A stretch of DNA of 64,000 nucleotides from Rhizomys pruinosus. Lineage: Eukaryota > Chordata > Mammalia > Rodentia > Spalacidae. Below, in pieces: positions 1 through 11,700 of this stretch (positions are counted from its first letter, which is position 1; every line of letters begins with the position of its first letter). The notes beneath the pieces are model-generated. The model was not told the origin of the DNA. It saw only the letters and a program-made list of their open reading frames with translations, and did not search any database. A program made the translations under genes and the position numbers. The stretch covers positions 436,460 through 500,459 of the forward strand of contig VZQC01007129.1 of the NCBI GenBank assembly GCA_009823505.1, in the 5' to 3' direction.

Positions 1-26
1 CAAAAAAAAAAACCAAAAAAAACACA

Positions 27-170
27 TTTTTTTTAGACAAACATTCCCTGTAATCCAAGACGACCTGGAACTCACTGTGTAGACCTGGCTGGTCTTGATC
101 TCATAGTGATCCACCTGCCTCTGCTTCCTAAGTGCTGGTATTAATGACACATTCCACCATGACCAACTTC
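27..170 (-). repeat. B1 SINE, old copy
   Basis: On the minus strand this reads as a diverged B1 element (7SL RNA-derived, about 140 bp, RNA polymerase III transcribed). The plus strand shows the usual complement: an A/T tail, then acctggaactcactgtgtag, gatccacctgcctctgc and aagtgctgg. Many substitutions mark an old insertion. It lies just beyond the 3' end of the L1. Confidence 0.8.
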
Positions 171-236
171 TTTTAAACTTTAAAAATCTTGATTGATTGA
201 TTGATTTTTATGTTTATATTTGTTTCCTGCAGATGT

Positions 237-655
237 TTTCTTAATTGATTATTGATGTTTTGTGTATTTCATACATCATTTTTCCTTTCTGTTCAGGCAT
301 ATTCCCCTATCCCTTCCCCCCACCCCACCCCATCCCATCCCAGATCATGCATTCTGCCATAACTGTCCTGCATCTCTCAGTCTTCTTTAATGCTTAGGAA
401 TTCACATTTTCCTCCATTAATTTCATGTGACTCTAAAGTATGGATACATACTCTCCACCCATATACAGTAATTGCAGAGTCTCAAAATAATTGGTGGGTG
501 GATTCTAGAGCTCGTTGAGAGATTCACTATAATGTATATAAAAACAACATAGTTGCTTGCAGATAAAGAAAAATATAACCATAATGTTGTTTATCTTGCC
601 TTTCATCTGCGGGATTTGGTGTTAGCATCCACAAATGAGGGAAACCATTCTCCCT
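237..655 (-). other. L1 3' UTR with G-rich polypurine tract
   Basis: Non-coding end of the L1. At 311-345 the plus strand is nearly pure C/T (cccttccccccaccccacc and onwards), so the L1 strand carries several runs of 3-6 G. G-rich tracts that can form quadruplexes are a known conserved trait of rodent and primate L1 3' UTRs. The element ends near 237 with an A-rich stretch in place of a long poly(A) tail. Confidence 0.8.
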
Positions 656-3600
656 CTATTTGTCTTTCTGGGACTGTGTTACTTCACTTAGCATAATGGC
701 TTTGAGCTCCATCCATTTGCCTGCAAAGTTCATAATGCAATCTTTCTTTACCGCTGAATAGTACTCAATTGTGTAGATGTACCACATTTTTGTTATCCAT
801 TCGTCGGTTGAGGGGCATTTGTGTTGGTTCCAGCTCTTCGCTATTGAGAAGAGAGCTGCAATAAACATGGATGTACATGTATCTTTGAGGTAGGATGAGT
901 CTCTTTGAGGTACATACCCTGGAGTGGTATGACTGGGTCAGGTGGTAAGCTAATTCTGAGTATTTTAAGGGTTCTCCACACTGCTTTCTGTAGTGGTTGT
1001 ACAAGTTTACATTCTCACCAGCAGTAGATGAGTGTTCCCTTTTCCCCACAACCCCTCTAGCATCTATTGTCTTTTGTTTTCTTGATCTTAGTCAGCTGTA
1101 CTGGACTGAGGTGATATCTGAGAGTAGTTTTAATTTGCATTTCTTTAAATATTAATGATGTTGAACACTTTTTAAGGTGTTTCTCAGCCAACTCTAATTC
1201 CTCACTTGTGAAGTCTCTGTTCAGCTCTTTGCTCCATCTATTGAGTGGGTCATTTGTTTTCTTTCTTTTTTGTTTTTTGAGTAGTTTATATATTCCGGAA
1301 ATCAACGCTTTATCAGATGTTTCTGCAGTGAAGGTTTCCTCCCACTCTTTGGGATTTCTCTTCACTTCCTTGATTGTTTCTTTTGAGGTACAGAAGCTTT
1401 TGAGTTTAATGAGGTCCCATTTGTCAATTGTCGACCTTAATTCTTGTGCAACTGCTGTCTGATTTAGGAAGTCTTTTCCTACGCCTATGTCTTGTAGTCT
1501 GCTGCCAACTTTTTCTTCTATCACCTTCAGAGTTTGGGGTTTCACGTTGAGGTCTTTAATCCATCTGGAGTTGACTTTTGTACAGGGTGAGAGGTAGGGG
1601 TTTAATTTCATTCTTCTACAAGTGGTGATCCAGTTTTGCCAACACCACTTGCTGAAGATGCTGTCTTTTCTCCATTGTGGTTTCTTGGCCCCCTTGTCAA
1701 ATATGAGATGGCTGAAATTGTATGTGCTCAGATTTGGATCTTCGGTTTTGTTCCATTGGTCAACAGGTCTGTTTTTGTGCCAGTACCAGGCTGTTTTTAT
1801 GACTATAGCCCTGTAGTATAGTTTAAAATCTGGTATAGAGATCCCTCCTGTGTAGCTCTTTTCACTCAGGATTGATTTGGCTATTCGGGGTCTTTTGTTT
1901 TTCCAAATGAATTTAAGAACTTTTGTTTCCAAGCCTGTGAAGAAACTCTTGGGGATTTTGATTGGGATTGCATTAAATCTATACAAGAGTTTTGGTAAAA
2001 TGGACATTTTTACAATGTTAATTTTCCCAATCCATGAGCATGGGAGGTTTTTCCATCTTCTGAGGTCTTCTTCAATTTCTTTCTTTAAGGGTTTAAAATT
2101 TTTGTTGTAGAGGTCTTTGGTGTCTTTGGTTAGGTTTGTTCCTAGGTATCTTATTGTTTTTGAGGCTATTGTGAGTGGGAAGGTCTCTTTGAATTCTTTC
2201 TCCAGTTGCTTGTTCTTGGTGTAAAGAAAGGCCATTGATTTTCTAAGGTTAATTTTGTATCCTGCCACTTTGCTGAAGCTGTTAATCGTTTCTAGGAGTT
2301 TTCTGGTGGAGTTTTTTGCATCCCTTAAGTAAACAATCATATCATCAGCAAATAGGGATAGTTTGACTTCCTCTTTTCCAATTAGTACTCCTTTAATATC
2401 CTTTTCTTGCCTTATTGCTCTAGCAAGTGTTTCAAGCACTATATTGAAGAGGAGTGGTGATAGGGGGCAGCCTTGCCGAGTTCCTACCTTTAAAGGGAAT
2501 GTTTCTGTCATTTCCCCATTTAGGATGATATTGGCTGTGGGTTTCCTGTATATGGCTTTGATTACATTGAGGAATGATCCCTCCAATCCAATTCCTTCTA
2601 GGACTTTAAGCATGAAGGGATGCTGGATTTTGTCAAAGGCTTTTTCAGCATCAATTGAGATGATGGTGTGGTTTTTGTCTTTGATTCCGTTTATGTGTTT
2701 GATGATGTTTATTGATTTTCGTATGTTGAACCATCCCTGCATCTCTGGTATGAATCCAACTTGGTCATGATGGATGATCTTCTTGATGTGGGTCTGTATG
2801 CGATTTGCCAGTATTCTGTTTAGAATTTTGGCATCTGTGTTCATGAGGGAGATGGGTCTATAATTCTCCTTTTTAGTTGGATCTTTGCCTGGTTTTGGTA
2901 ATAGAGTGATGTTGGCTTCATAGAAGGAATTTGGGAGAATTCCCTCTGATTGTATACTTCTAAACAGTTTCAGAAATAATGGTTGTAGGTCTTTTTGAAA
3001 TGTTTTATAGAATTCTGCTGTGAAACCGTCTGGGCCTGGGCTTTTTTTAGTTGGGAGGCTTCTTACTACATCCTCTATTTCTTCATATGTTATGGGTCTG
3101 TTTAAGCTGCTGGTCTCCTCTTGGCCAAGCTTTGGTGATTCCCAGGATTTCAGATATTCATCCATTTCTTCTAGATTTTCAAACTTGGTAGAATATAGGT
3201 TCTTGTAATATTCCCATATAATTTTCTTGATCTTTTCCTTGTCCGTTGTGATATTTCCCTTTTCATCACAGATTGTATTGATTTGGAGTTGTTCCTTCTT
3301 TCTTTTTGTTAACTGGGCTAGAGGTCTGTCTATCTTGTTTATTCTTTCAAAGAACCAACTTTTGGCTTCATTGATTTTTTGTATTGTTTTCTTTGTTTCT
3401 ATTTCATTGATTTCTGCTCTGATTTTTGTTATTTCTTCCTGTCTGTTGCGTTTAGGGTTCATCTGTTGTTGCCTCTCAAGTGCTTTTAGCTGTAGTGTTA
3501 GATCATTCACTTGTGCTCTTTCTGTTTTTCTAATGTAGGCACCCAGGGCTATAAACTTCCCTCTTAGGACTGCTTTTAAGGTATCCCATAGGTTTTGTTG

Positions 3601-4456
3601 TGTTGTATTGTCATTGTCATTCAGTTCCAGGAATGTTTTTATTTCTTTCTTTATCTCTTCCTTGACCCATTCATTATTCAAGAGTGTGTTGTTTAGTCTC
3701 CATGTGTTCTTGTAGGCAGGAGGGCTTGTCCTGGTGTTGATGTTGAGCTTCATTGCACTGTGGTCTGACAGGATGCATGAAATTATTTCAATCTTTTTGT
3801 ATTTGTAGAGGTTTCTTCTGTGTCCCAGGATGTGGTCAATTTTGGAGAATGTTCCGTGGGGTGCTGAGTAGAAAGTGTATTCTCTGGTATTAGGATGGAA
3901 TATTCGGTAGAGGTCTATGAGGTCCATTTGGTGTATCATATCGTTCAGTTCAGATGTCTCTCTGTTTATTCTTTGTCCTGTTGACCTATCCAAAGGACTC
4001 AGTGGGGTATTGAAATCTCCTACTATGAGTGTACTGGGGTTAGTCTGTGACTTGTGGTCCTGGAGAATTGTCTTTATAAAGTTTGGTGCACCAGAGTTTG
4101 GGGCATATATATTCATAATTGTGAAATCTTCTTGGTGAATTGTTCCTTTGATAAAAATGTAATGGCCTTCTTTGTCTCTTCTGATTTCTTTTACTTTGAA
4201 GTCTATTTTGTCTGATATTAAAATAGCAACACCTGCTTTCTTTTTGGTACCATTTGCTTGGAATATTTTTTTCCATCCTTTCACATTAAGGTGGTGCCTT
4301 GAAGTTAAGATGCGTTTCTTGTAGACAGCATATTGATGAGTTCTGTTTCCTAATCCAATCTCCCAGTCTATGTCTTTTGATTGGGGAATTTAGTCCATTA
4401 ATATTTAAGGTTATGGCTGATAGGTTTGTGTTGCTTCCTTTTGCCTTATTATCCAT
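656..4456 (-). pseudogene. L1 ORF2: endonuclease-reverse transcriptase, broken
   Basis: ORF2 encodes the L1 endonuclease and reverse transcriptase that perform target-primed reverse transcription. The start codon is near 4456, and the first piece (to about 4286) holds the N-terminal endonuclease with LNINGLN and CCLQETHL. A frameshift near 4285 moves to the next frame. That frame stays open for 1075 codons (4284-1057) and contains the rest of the endonuclease (DHS at about residue 175), the reverse transcriptase ([30 protein letters not shown] and the catalytic FADD near 2341-2357) and most of the C-terminal domain. A TAG at 1057-1059, a TGA downstream and a further frameshift near 870-900 separate the last 70 codons (868-656). 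The total span of about 1267 codons matches the usual L1 ORF2 length. Confidence 0.93.
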
Positions 4457-4496
4457 TTTCAGTTTTGGTTTAGTTTCTACTTCTGCAGTTATGCTT

Positions 4497-5674
4497 TTAT
4501 TGATTTCTCTTTCTAGGTGCCTGGGGATGTTTGCTCCTTTCTTCTGTCCTTTGAATTGCTTCAAGTATTCTCTGAAGGGTTGGTTTTCTGGACATGTATT
4601 CTTTCATTTTGTTTATGTCATGTAAGCTTTTTCTCTCTCCTTCAACTAGAATCCACATTTTTGCTGGGTATAGTAACCTGGGTTGGCATCTATTGTCCTT
4701 TAACACTGGGAATGCTTTGCTCCACATTCTTTTTGCCTTCATAGTTTGCACTGAGAAGTCAGTTGTAATTCTGATAGGTTTCCCCTTATAGGTCAGTTGT
4801 TGTTTTTCTCTTTTGGCTTTAAGGATTTTGTCTTTGTTTTGGGTGTCTAACATTTTAACTATGATGTGGCATGGAGAGTTTCATTTCTGAAGTTGGAGTT
4901 CTATGAGCTTCTTGTATTTCTATTGGTTTGTCTTTTTTTAGTTTGGGGAAATTTTCATCTATTATTCTGTTGAAGATCTGATCAATACCATTCTCTCGGG
5001 ATTCTCCTTCCTCTATTCCTATGATGCCGAGGTTTGATCTTTTCATAGTGTCCCACAGTTCCTGGTTCCACTTTTGTGTATTTTTAAATTTTTCATAATC
5101 TTAACTTGAGGTTTTTAGTTGTTCTGTGTTATCTTCCAGGTCTGATATATTTTGTTCTGCTTCCTCCATTCTGCTTCTAAGGCTTTTTCCATTCCTTTCC
5201 TCTTGATTGGATGAGTGATTGATTTCCTTTTTCATTTCCTCTTCTGATTTCTTTAGTATTTCCACTTCTTTTTGGAGCTTCTCAATCCCTTCCTGTAGCT
5301 TTTTGCTTCTCTAGTTGGTTTCCTTATCTTTTTCAACATGGGACCTTTTCAGTGTTTCCACTTCCTTCTTGAGTTCTTTGTTCTCTTTTCTTAATTCTTT
5401 GATTTGCTCCTTATAATCTTGTACTTCTTTAAGTATGTTCATGATTGTGCTTCTGATATCAGTGTCCTGGGCCATCCCCAGGGGGATCCCACTGTAGGAA
5501 TCTTCCACAGGGTTGGTAGTGCTTGGTGTGGGATTATCCAGCACCTTCCCCATGTTGTCTCTTCCTTGTGTTCCTGGTATATGGGCTTCTCCTTGCCTGT
5601 TTTCCAATGCGAGTCCCAAATGCCTCTTCACTGTGTTGAAGGCTTGCTTTGCTTGCCTCCTTCAGATGCCTTCA
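4497..5674 (-). pseudogene. L1 ORF1: RNA-binding chaperone, broken
   Basis: ORF1 protein is a trimeric coiled-coil RNA-binding protein that packages L1 RNA. The likely start is the ATG at 5674. A frameshift follows about 15 codons later, near 5640. The 5631-5311 piece is rich in E, K and L, like the coiled coil (KELRKENKELKKEVETL). A TAG near 5310 and another stop near 5101 interrupt it. The central RNA-recognition part is in 5046-4855 (FPKLKKDKPIEIQEAHRTP) and the C-terminal domain in 4853-4497 (ILKAKREKQQLTYKGKPIRI). It lies directly before ORF2, as in all L1s. Confidence 0.9.
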
Positions 5675-5933
5675 TAATCCCAGTTGGTAGTGGGGGTGCT
5701 TTTTAGCCCAGGCCCCGATAACTGTGTTTCAGGTGGTCTTGGGAAATCTCAGATCTCAAGACTCACACAACCCCACATTTTATACCAGCTGGGAGGATAA
5801 CTCCGCCCCCACAGCCACAAAAGCCAATTAAGCCAAAGACTACTAAATTAACTAGATTAAATCAAACAACAATCCACCTTGCTGAAGCACCCAGCTCCTA
5901 CCTACCTACCTGTGCTTCAGGTGGTCTTAGGAG
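5675..5933 (-). promoter_or_regulatory. L1 5' UTR, possibly two monomers
   Basis: This precedes ORF1 on the L1 strand. A motif (tgtgYttcaggtggtctt) occurs at 5723 and 5911, spaced 188 bp. That is close to the roughly 200-bp monomers that act as promoters in other rodent L1s. Only one complete unit is present before the sequence changes to another L1 piece at about 5934. Confidence 0.5.
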
Positions 5934-6790
5934 ATGTCCAATCCAATTCTTTGTTTTTTGAGTAGTTTATGTATTCTTAACATTAATGCTCCTTTGGATG
6001 TGTCACTGGTAAAGATTTCTTCCCACTCTGTGGGTTTTCTCTTCACCTCCTTGATTTTTTCTTTCACTGTACAGAAGCTTTTGAGTTTTATGAGGTCCCA
6101 TTTGTCAACTGTTGACCTTACTTCCTGTGTGGTTGCTGTCTGATTTAGAAAGTCTTTTCCTACACCTATGTCTTGTAGGTTGTTGCAAACTTTTTCTTTT
6201 ATCATCTTCAGGGTTTCAGGCTTCACGTTGAGATCTTTGATCCTCTTGGAATTGATTTTCATACAGGGTGAGAGGTAGGGGTTTAATTTTGTTCTTCTAC
6301 AGATGGTGATCCAATTTTGCCAGCACCATTTGCTGAAGATGTTATCCTTCCTCCATTGAGCGTTTTTGCCCTTTTGTCAAATATGAGGTGGCTGAAATTG
6401 TATGATCTCAAATTTGGATCTTCAATTTTGTTCCATTTGTCAACTGGTCTGTTTTTGGGCCAGTACCATGCTGTCTTTGTGACTATGTCCCTGTAATATA
6501 GTTTGAAGTCTGGTAGGGCAATCCCCCCTGTATTGCATTTTTCACTCAGGGTTGCTTTAGCTATTCGGGGTCTTTTGTTTTTCCATATGAATTTAAGGAT
6601 TGACAATTTAAACAGACCCATAATATTTGAGTAAATTGAAGATGTAATTAAAAACCTCCCAACTAAAAAAAGCCCCAGTCCAGATGGTTTCATGGCAGAA
6701 TTCTATAAAGCATTTAAAGAGGTCTTACAACCATTGCTACTCAAAGTGTTTAGAATGATACAAACATTAAATTTATATGGAAAAACAAAA
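5934..6790 (-). mobile_element. Second L1 piece with an inverted end
   Basis: 5934-6600 is minus-strand L1 ORF2 (about residues 760-1000; [37 protein letters not shown]), broken by a frameshift near 6270. At about 6601 the orientation flips: 6601-6767 is plus-strand reverse transcriptase sequence (SPSPDGF-type segment), followed at 6768-6790 by plus-strand sequence for LKFIWKNKR, which is also present in the minus-strand part. Inverted 5' ends are characteristic of twin priming during L1 insertion. The piece has no 3' end; it abuts the 5' UTR of the first L1. Confidence 0.8.
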
Positions 6791-6811
6791 GATCTTGCAG
6801 ATGTTTTTTGA

Positions 6812-6984
6812 TTGTACCAATTCGTGCAATGCCTGCAGAGGCCAGAAGAAGAAATCAGATGCCCTGGAACTGGAGTTTAAATCCTCGTTAGCTACCATGT
6901 GGGTTCTAGTACCCTTACCCAGGTCTCCTGCATTAGTACCCAATGCTCTTTACTGCTGATCCATCTCTCTATCCCTATTTTTAC
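6812..6984 (-). repeat. B2 SINE, diverged
   Basis: On the minus strand this is a B2 SINE (tRNA-derived 5' part with pol III A and B boxes). The plus strand shows gcaatgcctgcagaggccag, ctggaactggagtttaaatc, accatgtgggttctag and gatccatctctctatccc, the complement of the gggatagagagatggatc head. It is more diverged than the B2 at 50521. Confidence 0.8.
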
Positions 6985-7254
6985 CTTTTAAAGAATTTAA
7001 AGAATTCTAATTTTTTGACTTTGTAAGTATGAGAGAATATGACTGACATACTTTCTCATGAGTGAAGAAATTGCTTCATCATTGACTACTTTATAATTTC
7101 ATATAAGTTTATAAATAGTTGTAGAATTATGGGCCTGTTCATAAAGAGATATTGTGATTAATTTCCTATAGTCTTTTCCTTATGCCTGCTAGTCAAATGT
7201 TTAGTATAAAAATCTTTATAGAGAAAAAAATCTTTATAGCATACTTTGATCTCA

Positions 7255-7680
7255 GTTCTGTTTCTATGATAAAATGCCCTTACCTTGAAGCTGCTTAGGG
7301 ATGGAGGAATTTATTTCAGCTTACCATTCTTGGTTAAAGTCCATCATCATGGAGAAGTCAAGGCAGGAACTTCAAACAGCTAACCACATTAGGTCCACAG
7401 TCCAGAGAAGGGAGAAATGTATGCACAAGTGCTCATTTGGTTGTTGGCTTGTGTTGAGCTCCATTTCTCCATTTCTATACAACACAAGGATCCCTGCCTA
7501 TTGAATGTCAGTACTTACAGTGAGCCAGCCCATCACACAGCAATTAAGTTAATCAAAACAACCCTGCTTTCTACACACAGGTCAACAGTTCAACCCACGG
7601 GGAAGGAATCCCTCATTGAGACTTTCCTCTTCTTGAGTTATTCTCCATTGTGTCAAGTTAAGAAAGCTAAGGAGTTACTA
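7255..7680. repeat. Old DNA-transposon-like repeat (URR1/hAT-Charlie-like, tentative)
   Basis: Sequence such as tgataaaatgcccttacc, ggaggaatttatttcagctt, aaagtccatcatcatggagaagtc and, at the end, cattgtgtcaagtt is typical of a dispersed rodent repeat that I recall as URR1 (a non-autonomous hAT-Charlie element). The family name is from memory and the ends are approximate. Open frames here are not genes. Confidence 0.45.
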
Positions 7681-8169
7681 TTAGTCTAAGCTAATAGAGT
7701 TACTATTTCTTTGCAATGTATACAATGAAATTTGAATCATAAAGCTAACAATGAAAGTATCTCGTACTTTTTTATGTACTGTAATTTTAGGAGCTTGAAA
7801 CTCCAGTGTTGCAATATTTCATCAGCCATATAATTTACAACTAACACGGAATTTTGCTACTAGGAATACATTCCCATTTCCTGTAATCATGACTGTTTAT
7901 GTTTTTCTATAGAAAAGAATTCAGCAGTTCTTAAAAATCAAACTGTTTTATTATATGGTGTTAGACACTTGGGTCAATTTTACCTTCCAGAAACGACAGA
8001 GGAGCATGCTTTGCTGGTTGAAGGATGATGTACGGAAACAGGAGCTGCAATGGCTGAAAGCACATCTGAGTCATTCTGTAGGGATTCTGATACCAGTCTG
8101 ATTATAATACCAGATCCCTGTCCCATAAAGCAAGGGACTATCCCTTGAATCTGGTGTAAGAAAGTGGAT

Positions 8170-8998
8170 CAGAAAATCCACATAAGGATTTACAGGCAGT
8201 ACACTGCATACCACTCATGAAAGAATCTTTTTGCAACTGGTGAAGGCTGGTGCAAAGTTCCATGACTTGTCACACATAGAGAATACACATCTGAGAGATG
8301 GCCACCTTAAGTGACATATCAGCAGTGGAACCTCTACACCAAAGATTTCATGGGGGGGGCAGCAAATACTAACACACCCCTCAACTCTCAACAGCAAAAC
8401 TTCCTTATACATCAGAGCGAGATCCACACAGGAGACCACAACTGGTTAAGTTTTAGAGAATAATAGATGGCAGATAGTCTGTCCTTAGATAGGACTATTA
8501 TTATTAAACTTCATCCATTCAAGGTTCAGGGACCATTACAGAAGGGTGGCAGAGGTGGGGGGTGGTGGCTGTAAGAGCCAGGGCTGGTTTATGAACACAG
8601 GGAAACAGGGCTTTCAGGCCACTGGAAACTTGCACATGTGAACTTGTGGCAATGGTAGGACAGAGCACAAGATCCAGGCCAATTCAATCACACAAGGTCC
8701 CAGAGTGGTGTGGAGGAAATGGGCAGCAGACCAGAACAAGCCTGAGAAGTGTTGGAAACAGATTATGGCTTAGTGAGGAAGAGAAGTCCTTCCTTAAATC
8801 TAATCTCTAGATAGGGTGAAAGGAATCCAGTGGATGAACTTGACATCTGGGTAAAGTGCTTGACTTTGACTGGATGAGAATTAGTACAGGATACATGAGG
8901 CGGGGGGGTATGATGGGAGATGTAGTCTAAATTTGGCTAAGAACTGTTGTGTTACTTGAAATGTACAAAAGCTCAATTAAAATGCATATAAGGGATCT
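8170..8998 (+). repeat. L1 3' UTR remnant
   Basis: Plus-strand L1 3'-terminal sequence: aaacttcatccattcaaggttcagggacc, a G-rich stretch, gggggggtatgatgggagatg, and at the end gaaatgtacaaaagctcaat followed by an A-rich tail. The same ending occurs at 31935-31995 and 52990-53130. No ORF2 sequence is recognisable. Confidence 0.65.
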
Positions 8999-9829
8999 CA
9001 CTGTCCCCATTCTTCAGTTTCTTAGACTTCCTTATACCATCTCCACTCCATCAAATGAAGACTTTACCCATCATATTAGAATTGAGTATAGTCATATTTG
9101 ATACTAACATTCTTCATTTCAGGGCATGTTATGGTTGGATCAATGTGCCATAGATACCTCAGATAATACAGCTGGGCAGGCTGGGAAGTTTCCTTGACAT
9201 TTGTAACAAGACTAGGTTTCCTTCAGTTATGAACACAGGGACTCAGCCAAGTGTTCTTAGAATCCAAATTACTGTAAAGCAGAAGCTATTTCATTTTAAG
9301 GAAACAATTTATATCATTCATAACACATCACAGAAGAGAAAACATTTTCCAATGTTTCCTTCTTTCAATGTCAAGAAATGTTTTTGAAAGTCTGTAACTC
9401 CTCAATATCTGTGTCAGTGAATATAATGTTCCTGTATCCTCCTGCAACCCAAATGGTAACAGGTAATTAGGCATTATATTGTTAAATTTGGAAATAGAAG
9501 AAGGAAGTAAGTCATTGACAAGGAAAGAACAAGTCTTTTTATCATGCATGTGGCTGGTCTGCTTGGAAGTTACTTCATATTAAATTGTGGTGGGAGTTTC
9601 AGGAAACAGCAGGCATAATTGGTCATGATGAAATGCTTTCCCAAATAAAAACGTCAAAAGGACTTTAAAGGTGTTATCTGTAGATTAGCTAAGTGAACCC
9701 ATGGTTCGGTTATATAATTACTTATTGAAAATAATTAATTTGAAGCTTTTATAGGACAAGAACATCTTCCATGATCCTGTGGTTAAGTACTTAAATAGCA
9801 CATTTCTTTCAATATCTGATTATTTCCTT
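8999..9829. other. No recognised feature
   Basis: AT-rich intergenic sequence. I see no coding exon, SINE or LTR; only short, unsupported open frames. Confidence 0.5.
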
Positions 9830-9879
9830 CAGAATTTTCAACTAACTTGTCCTTCCCCCTGTAGCACTTTTTGTCTATG

Positions 9880-11095
9880 TTTGTATTTCTGCAGTTATGC
9901 CCTCATTAATTACTTTCACTTGCTGCTTGGGAGCAGTCACTCCTTCTATTCTTTGAATTGCCTCACATATTTTTTGAAAGGTTGTTTTTCTGTACATGGA
10001 TTCATTCATATTGTTTATGTCAAGAAAGATTTTTCTTTCTACTTTGACTATAATCGATATTTTTTCTGGGTAAGATAACCTGGCTTAGCATCTATAGTCA
10101 TTTAGAACTGGGAATACTTTGGCCCAAGTTCTTCTGGCTTTCGTCATTTACATTGAAAAGTCAGCTGTAATTCCGACGGGTTTCACCTTATATGTAACTT
10201 GTTTTTCTCTTGCGGCTTTCAGTATTCTTTCTTTGTTTTGAACAGCTAGTGTTTTAACTATGATATTGTATGGGGAATTTCTTTTCTGGTCTTGTCTATT
10301 TGGTGTTCTATGTGCTTTTTTTATTTGTATGTGTATGTTTTTTTTCAATTTGGGGAAATTTTCTTCTATAATTCTGTTGAAGATCTGGTCAATATCATTA
10401 TCCTGGGATTCTTCTCCTTCCTCTATACCTATGATACACTGGTTTAATCTTTTAATGATGTCCCATATTTCCTGATTATTCCATTCTTGTGTTTTGTTTT
10501 TTTTTTCATAATCTCTCCTTGAGCATTCCAGTCCTTCCATGTTATCTTCCAGTCTTGATATTCTATTTTCTGCTTCATCCATTCTGTTACTGAGGCTTTC
10601 TCCCATCCTTTCTTGTTGACTGGATGAGTGTTTGATCATTTCAGCCTGAGATTTCTTTAGTATTTCCACTTCCTTCCAGAGTTTGTCATTCTCTTCTTCT
10701 AGTTCTTTGATTTGTCTGTGTTTTTGGTTTTCTTTTCATTTTGGCTGAGATTTCTTCAGTATTTCAACTTCCTTCCAGTGTTTGCCATTCTCTCCTAGTT
10801 TTTTGATTCACTTGTCTATGTTTTCTTTATACTCCTTGATTTCTTTACCTATGTTTACGATATTTCTTTTAAGAGCTCTGTCCTGGGTTACCTCCAGGAA
10901 GTCTCATTGTTAGAGTCTTCTGTAGGACTGGTAGAATTTAAAGTGGGTTTATTAGTTGGTTTTCCCATGTTATTCTTTTTTCATTGTGCTTTTGGCATGT
11001 GGATTTGTTTTGTTGTTTATATTCTATTAGGATACCCAAGTGTTTCTCCATTGAGTTAAAGGCTGATGTTGGTTGGTTTCTCCAGATTCTTTCAT
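9880..11095 (-). pseudogene. L1 ORF1 pseudogene
   Basis: The longest open part (10669-10148, 173 codons) covers the end of the coiled coil (RMDEAENRISRLEDNMEGLE), the RNA-recognition domain (IDQIFNRIIEENFPKLKK, KKAHRTPNRQD) and the start of the C-terminal domain (NKERILKAAREKQVTYK). The likely initiation codon is at 11095. The region between 10670 and 11095 and the part below 10148 are in other frames or broken by stops. Confidence 0.8.
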
Positions 11096-11700
11096 TGTCT
11101 TCTTATTAGTTATGGAAGGTTGGCTGATCTAGGCTTCAGGTTTTCACTTTTTATTTTGTACTGGAGGGACCAGCTAGTTATTTTCCTTCTAGTCTGGAAG
11201 TTCTCCAGACATCTAGGACAGGTAACAATCAGGTCAGCTTGAACCTCTATCCTTGTGATGTGACTCTACCAGTTTCCCTGGGCTGGAGATAAGAGTTTGG
11301 TTTGGGTCCAGAAACAGGGAAGCTTAACCTGGAGCAGGGGAGTTGTCTGAAGTGTCCCCTAGCTATTGGGTTCTGCTTACTTGCACAGGCCTGAAAGGCC
11401 CAGCCTCTCCTCCAAGTCATCTTGGAACACCACATGTTTCAGCTTGCTTGCCAGGGCCTGCCTGGACCAGGTCTCTCAGTTGGGTGGTCTGGAGCACCAT
11501 CTACCTGGGCCATGCCTCTCTGCTGCATGCCCTCAGAGCACAGCTCAGTTCAGCTTGCCTGCATGGGCCTCTCTGGGCCTTGCCTCTATGCTGGGTGGTC
11601 TCTGAGCACCACCTGCTTTAGCTTGCCTAGGCTGGGCCTCTCTGCCTTATGGTTTCAGAGCACCCATTCTTAATTTTGCTCTGCACTGCTTTCCCAGGAT
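11096..11700 (-). promoter_or_regulatory. L1 5' UTR with degenerate GC-rich tandem repeat
   Basis: GC-rich compared with its neighbours. Between 11420 and 11665 a degenerate unit recurs about four times at 45-68 bp spacing, marked by gAgCAcc (11425, 11493, 11536, 11603, 11657) and by agcttgcctg / gggcctctctg. Because the unit lacks stop codons, all three plus frames are open here; these are not genes. It sits directly upstream of ORF1, where L1 promoters lie. Confidence 0.55.

Larger units (their letters stand above)
237..5933 (-). mobile_element. Nearly full-length rodent L1 (LINE-1) retrotransposon
   Basis: This is an autonomous non-LTR retrotransposon with its 5' UTR at the high-coordinate end and its 3' UTR at the low end. 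In order on the minus strand are a 5' UTR (about 5933-5675), ORF1 (5674-4497), ORF2 (4456-656) and a 3' UTR (655-237) that carries a G-rich polypurine tract. The 5' UTR shows two copies of a motif (tgtgtttcaggtggtctt at 5723 and tgtgcttcaggtggtctt at 5911) 188 bp apart, as in monomer-type rodent L1 promoters. Both ORFs are interrupted by only a few stops and frameshifts, so the copy is dead but fairly young. I see no clear poly(A) tail or target site duplication. Confidence 0.93.
9830..11700 (-). mobile_element. L1 5' fragment (ORF1 plus 5' UTR)
   Basis: Minus-strand L1 that holds only the upstream third: a short bit of the ORF1-ORF2 junction near 9870, broken ORF1 (9880-11095) and a GC-rich 5' UTR (11096-11700). 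It is more diverged from the L1 at 237-5933 than the two parts of that element are from each other's consensus, so it is an older or different L1 lineage. ORF2 is absent, which an insertion truncated at its 5' end cannot explain; a later deletion or rearrangement is needed. Confidence 0.8.

Noticed and set aside
765..1049. Minus-strand frame of 94 codons
   Set aside because: It is a shifted frame over the L1 ORF2 C-terminus; the real reading is interrupted here by stops and a frameshift.
1208..4138. Plus-strand open frames of 60-135 codons
   Set aside because: They are the antisense of L1 ORF2, which explains the same DNA completely on the minus strand.
11343..11673. Three overlapping open plus frames of 79-92 codons
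   Set aside because: All three frames are open because of the GC-rich tandem repeat in an L1 5' UTR; no domain and no codon bias.
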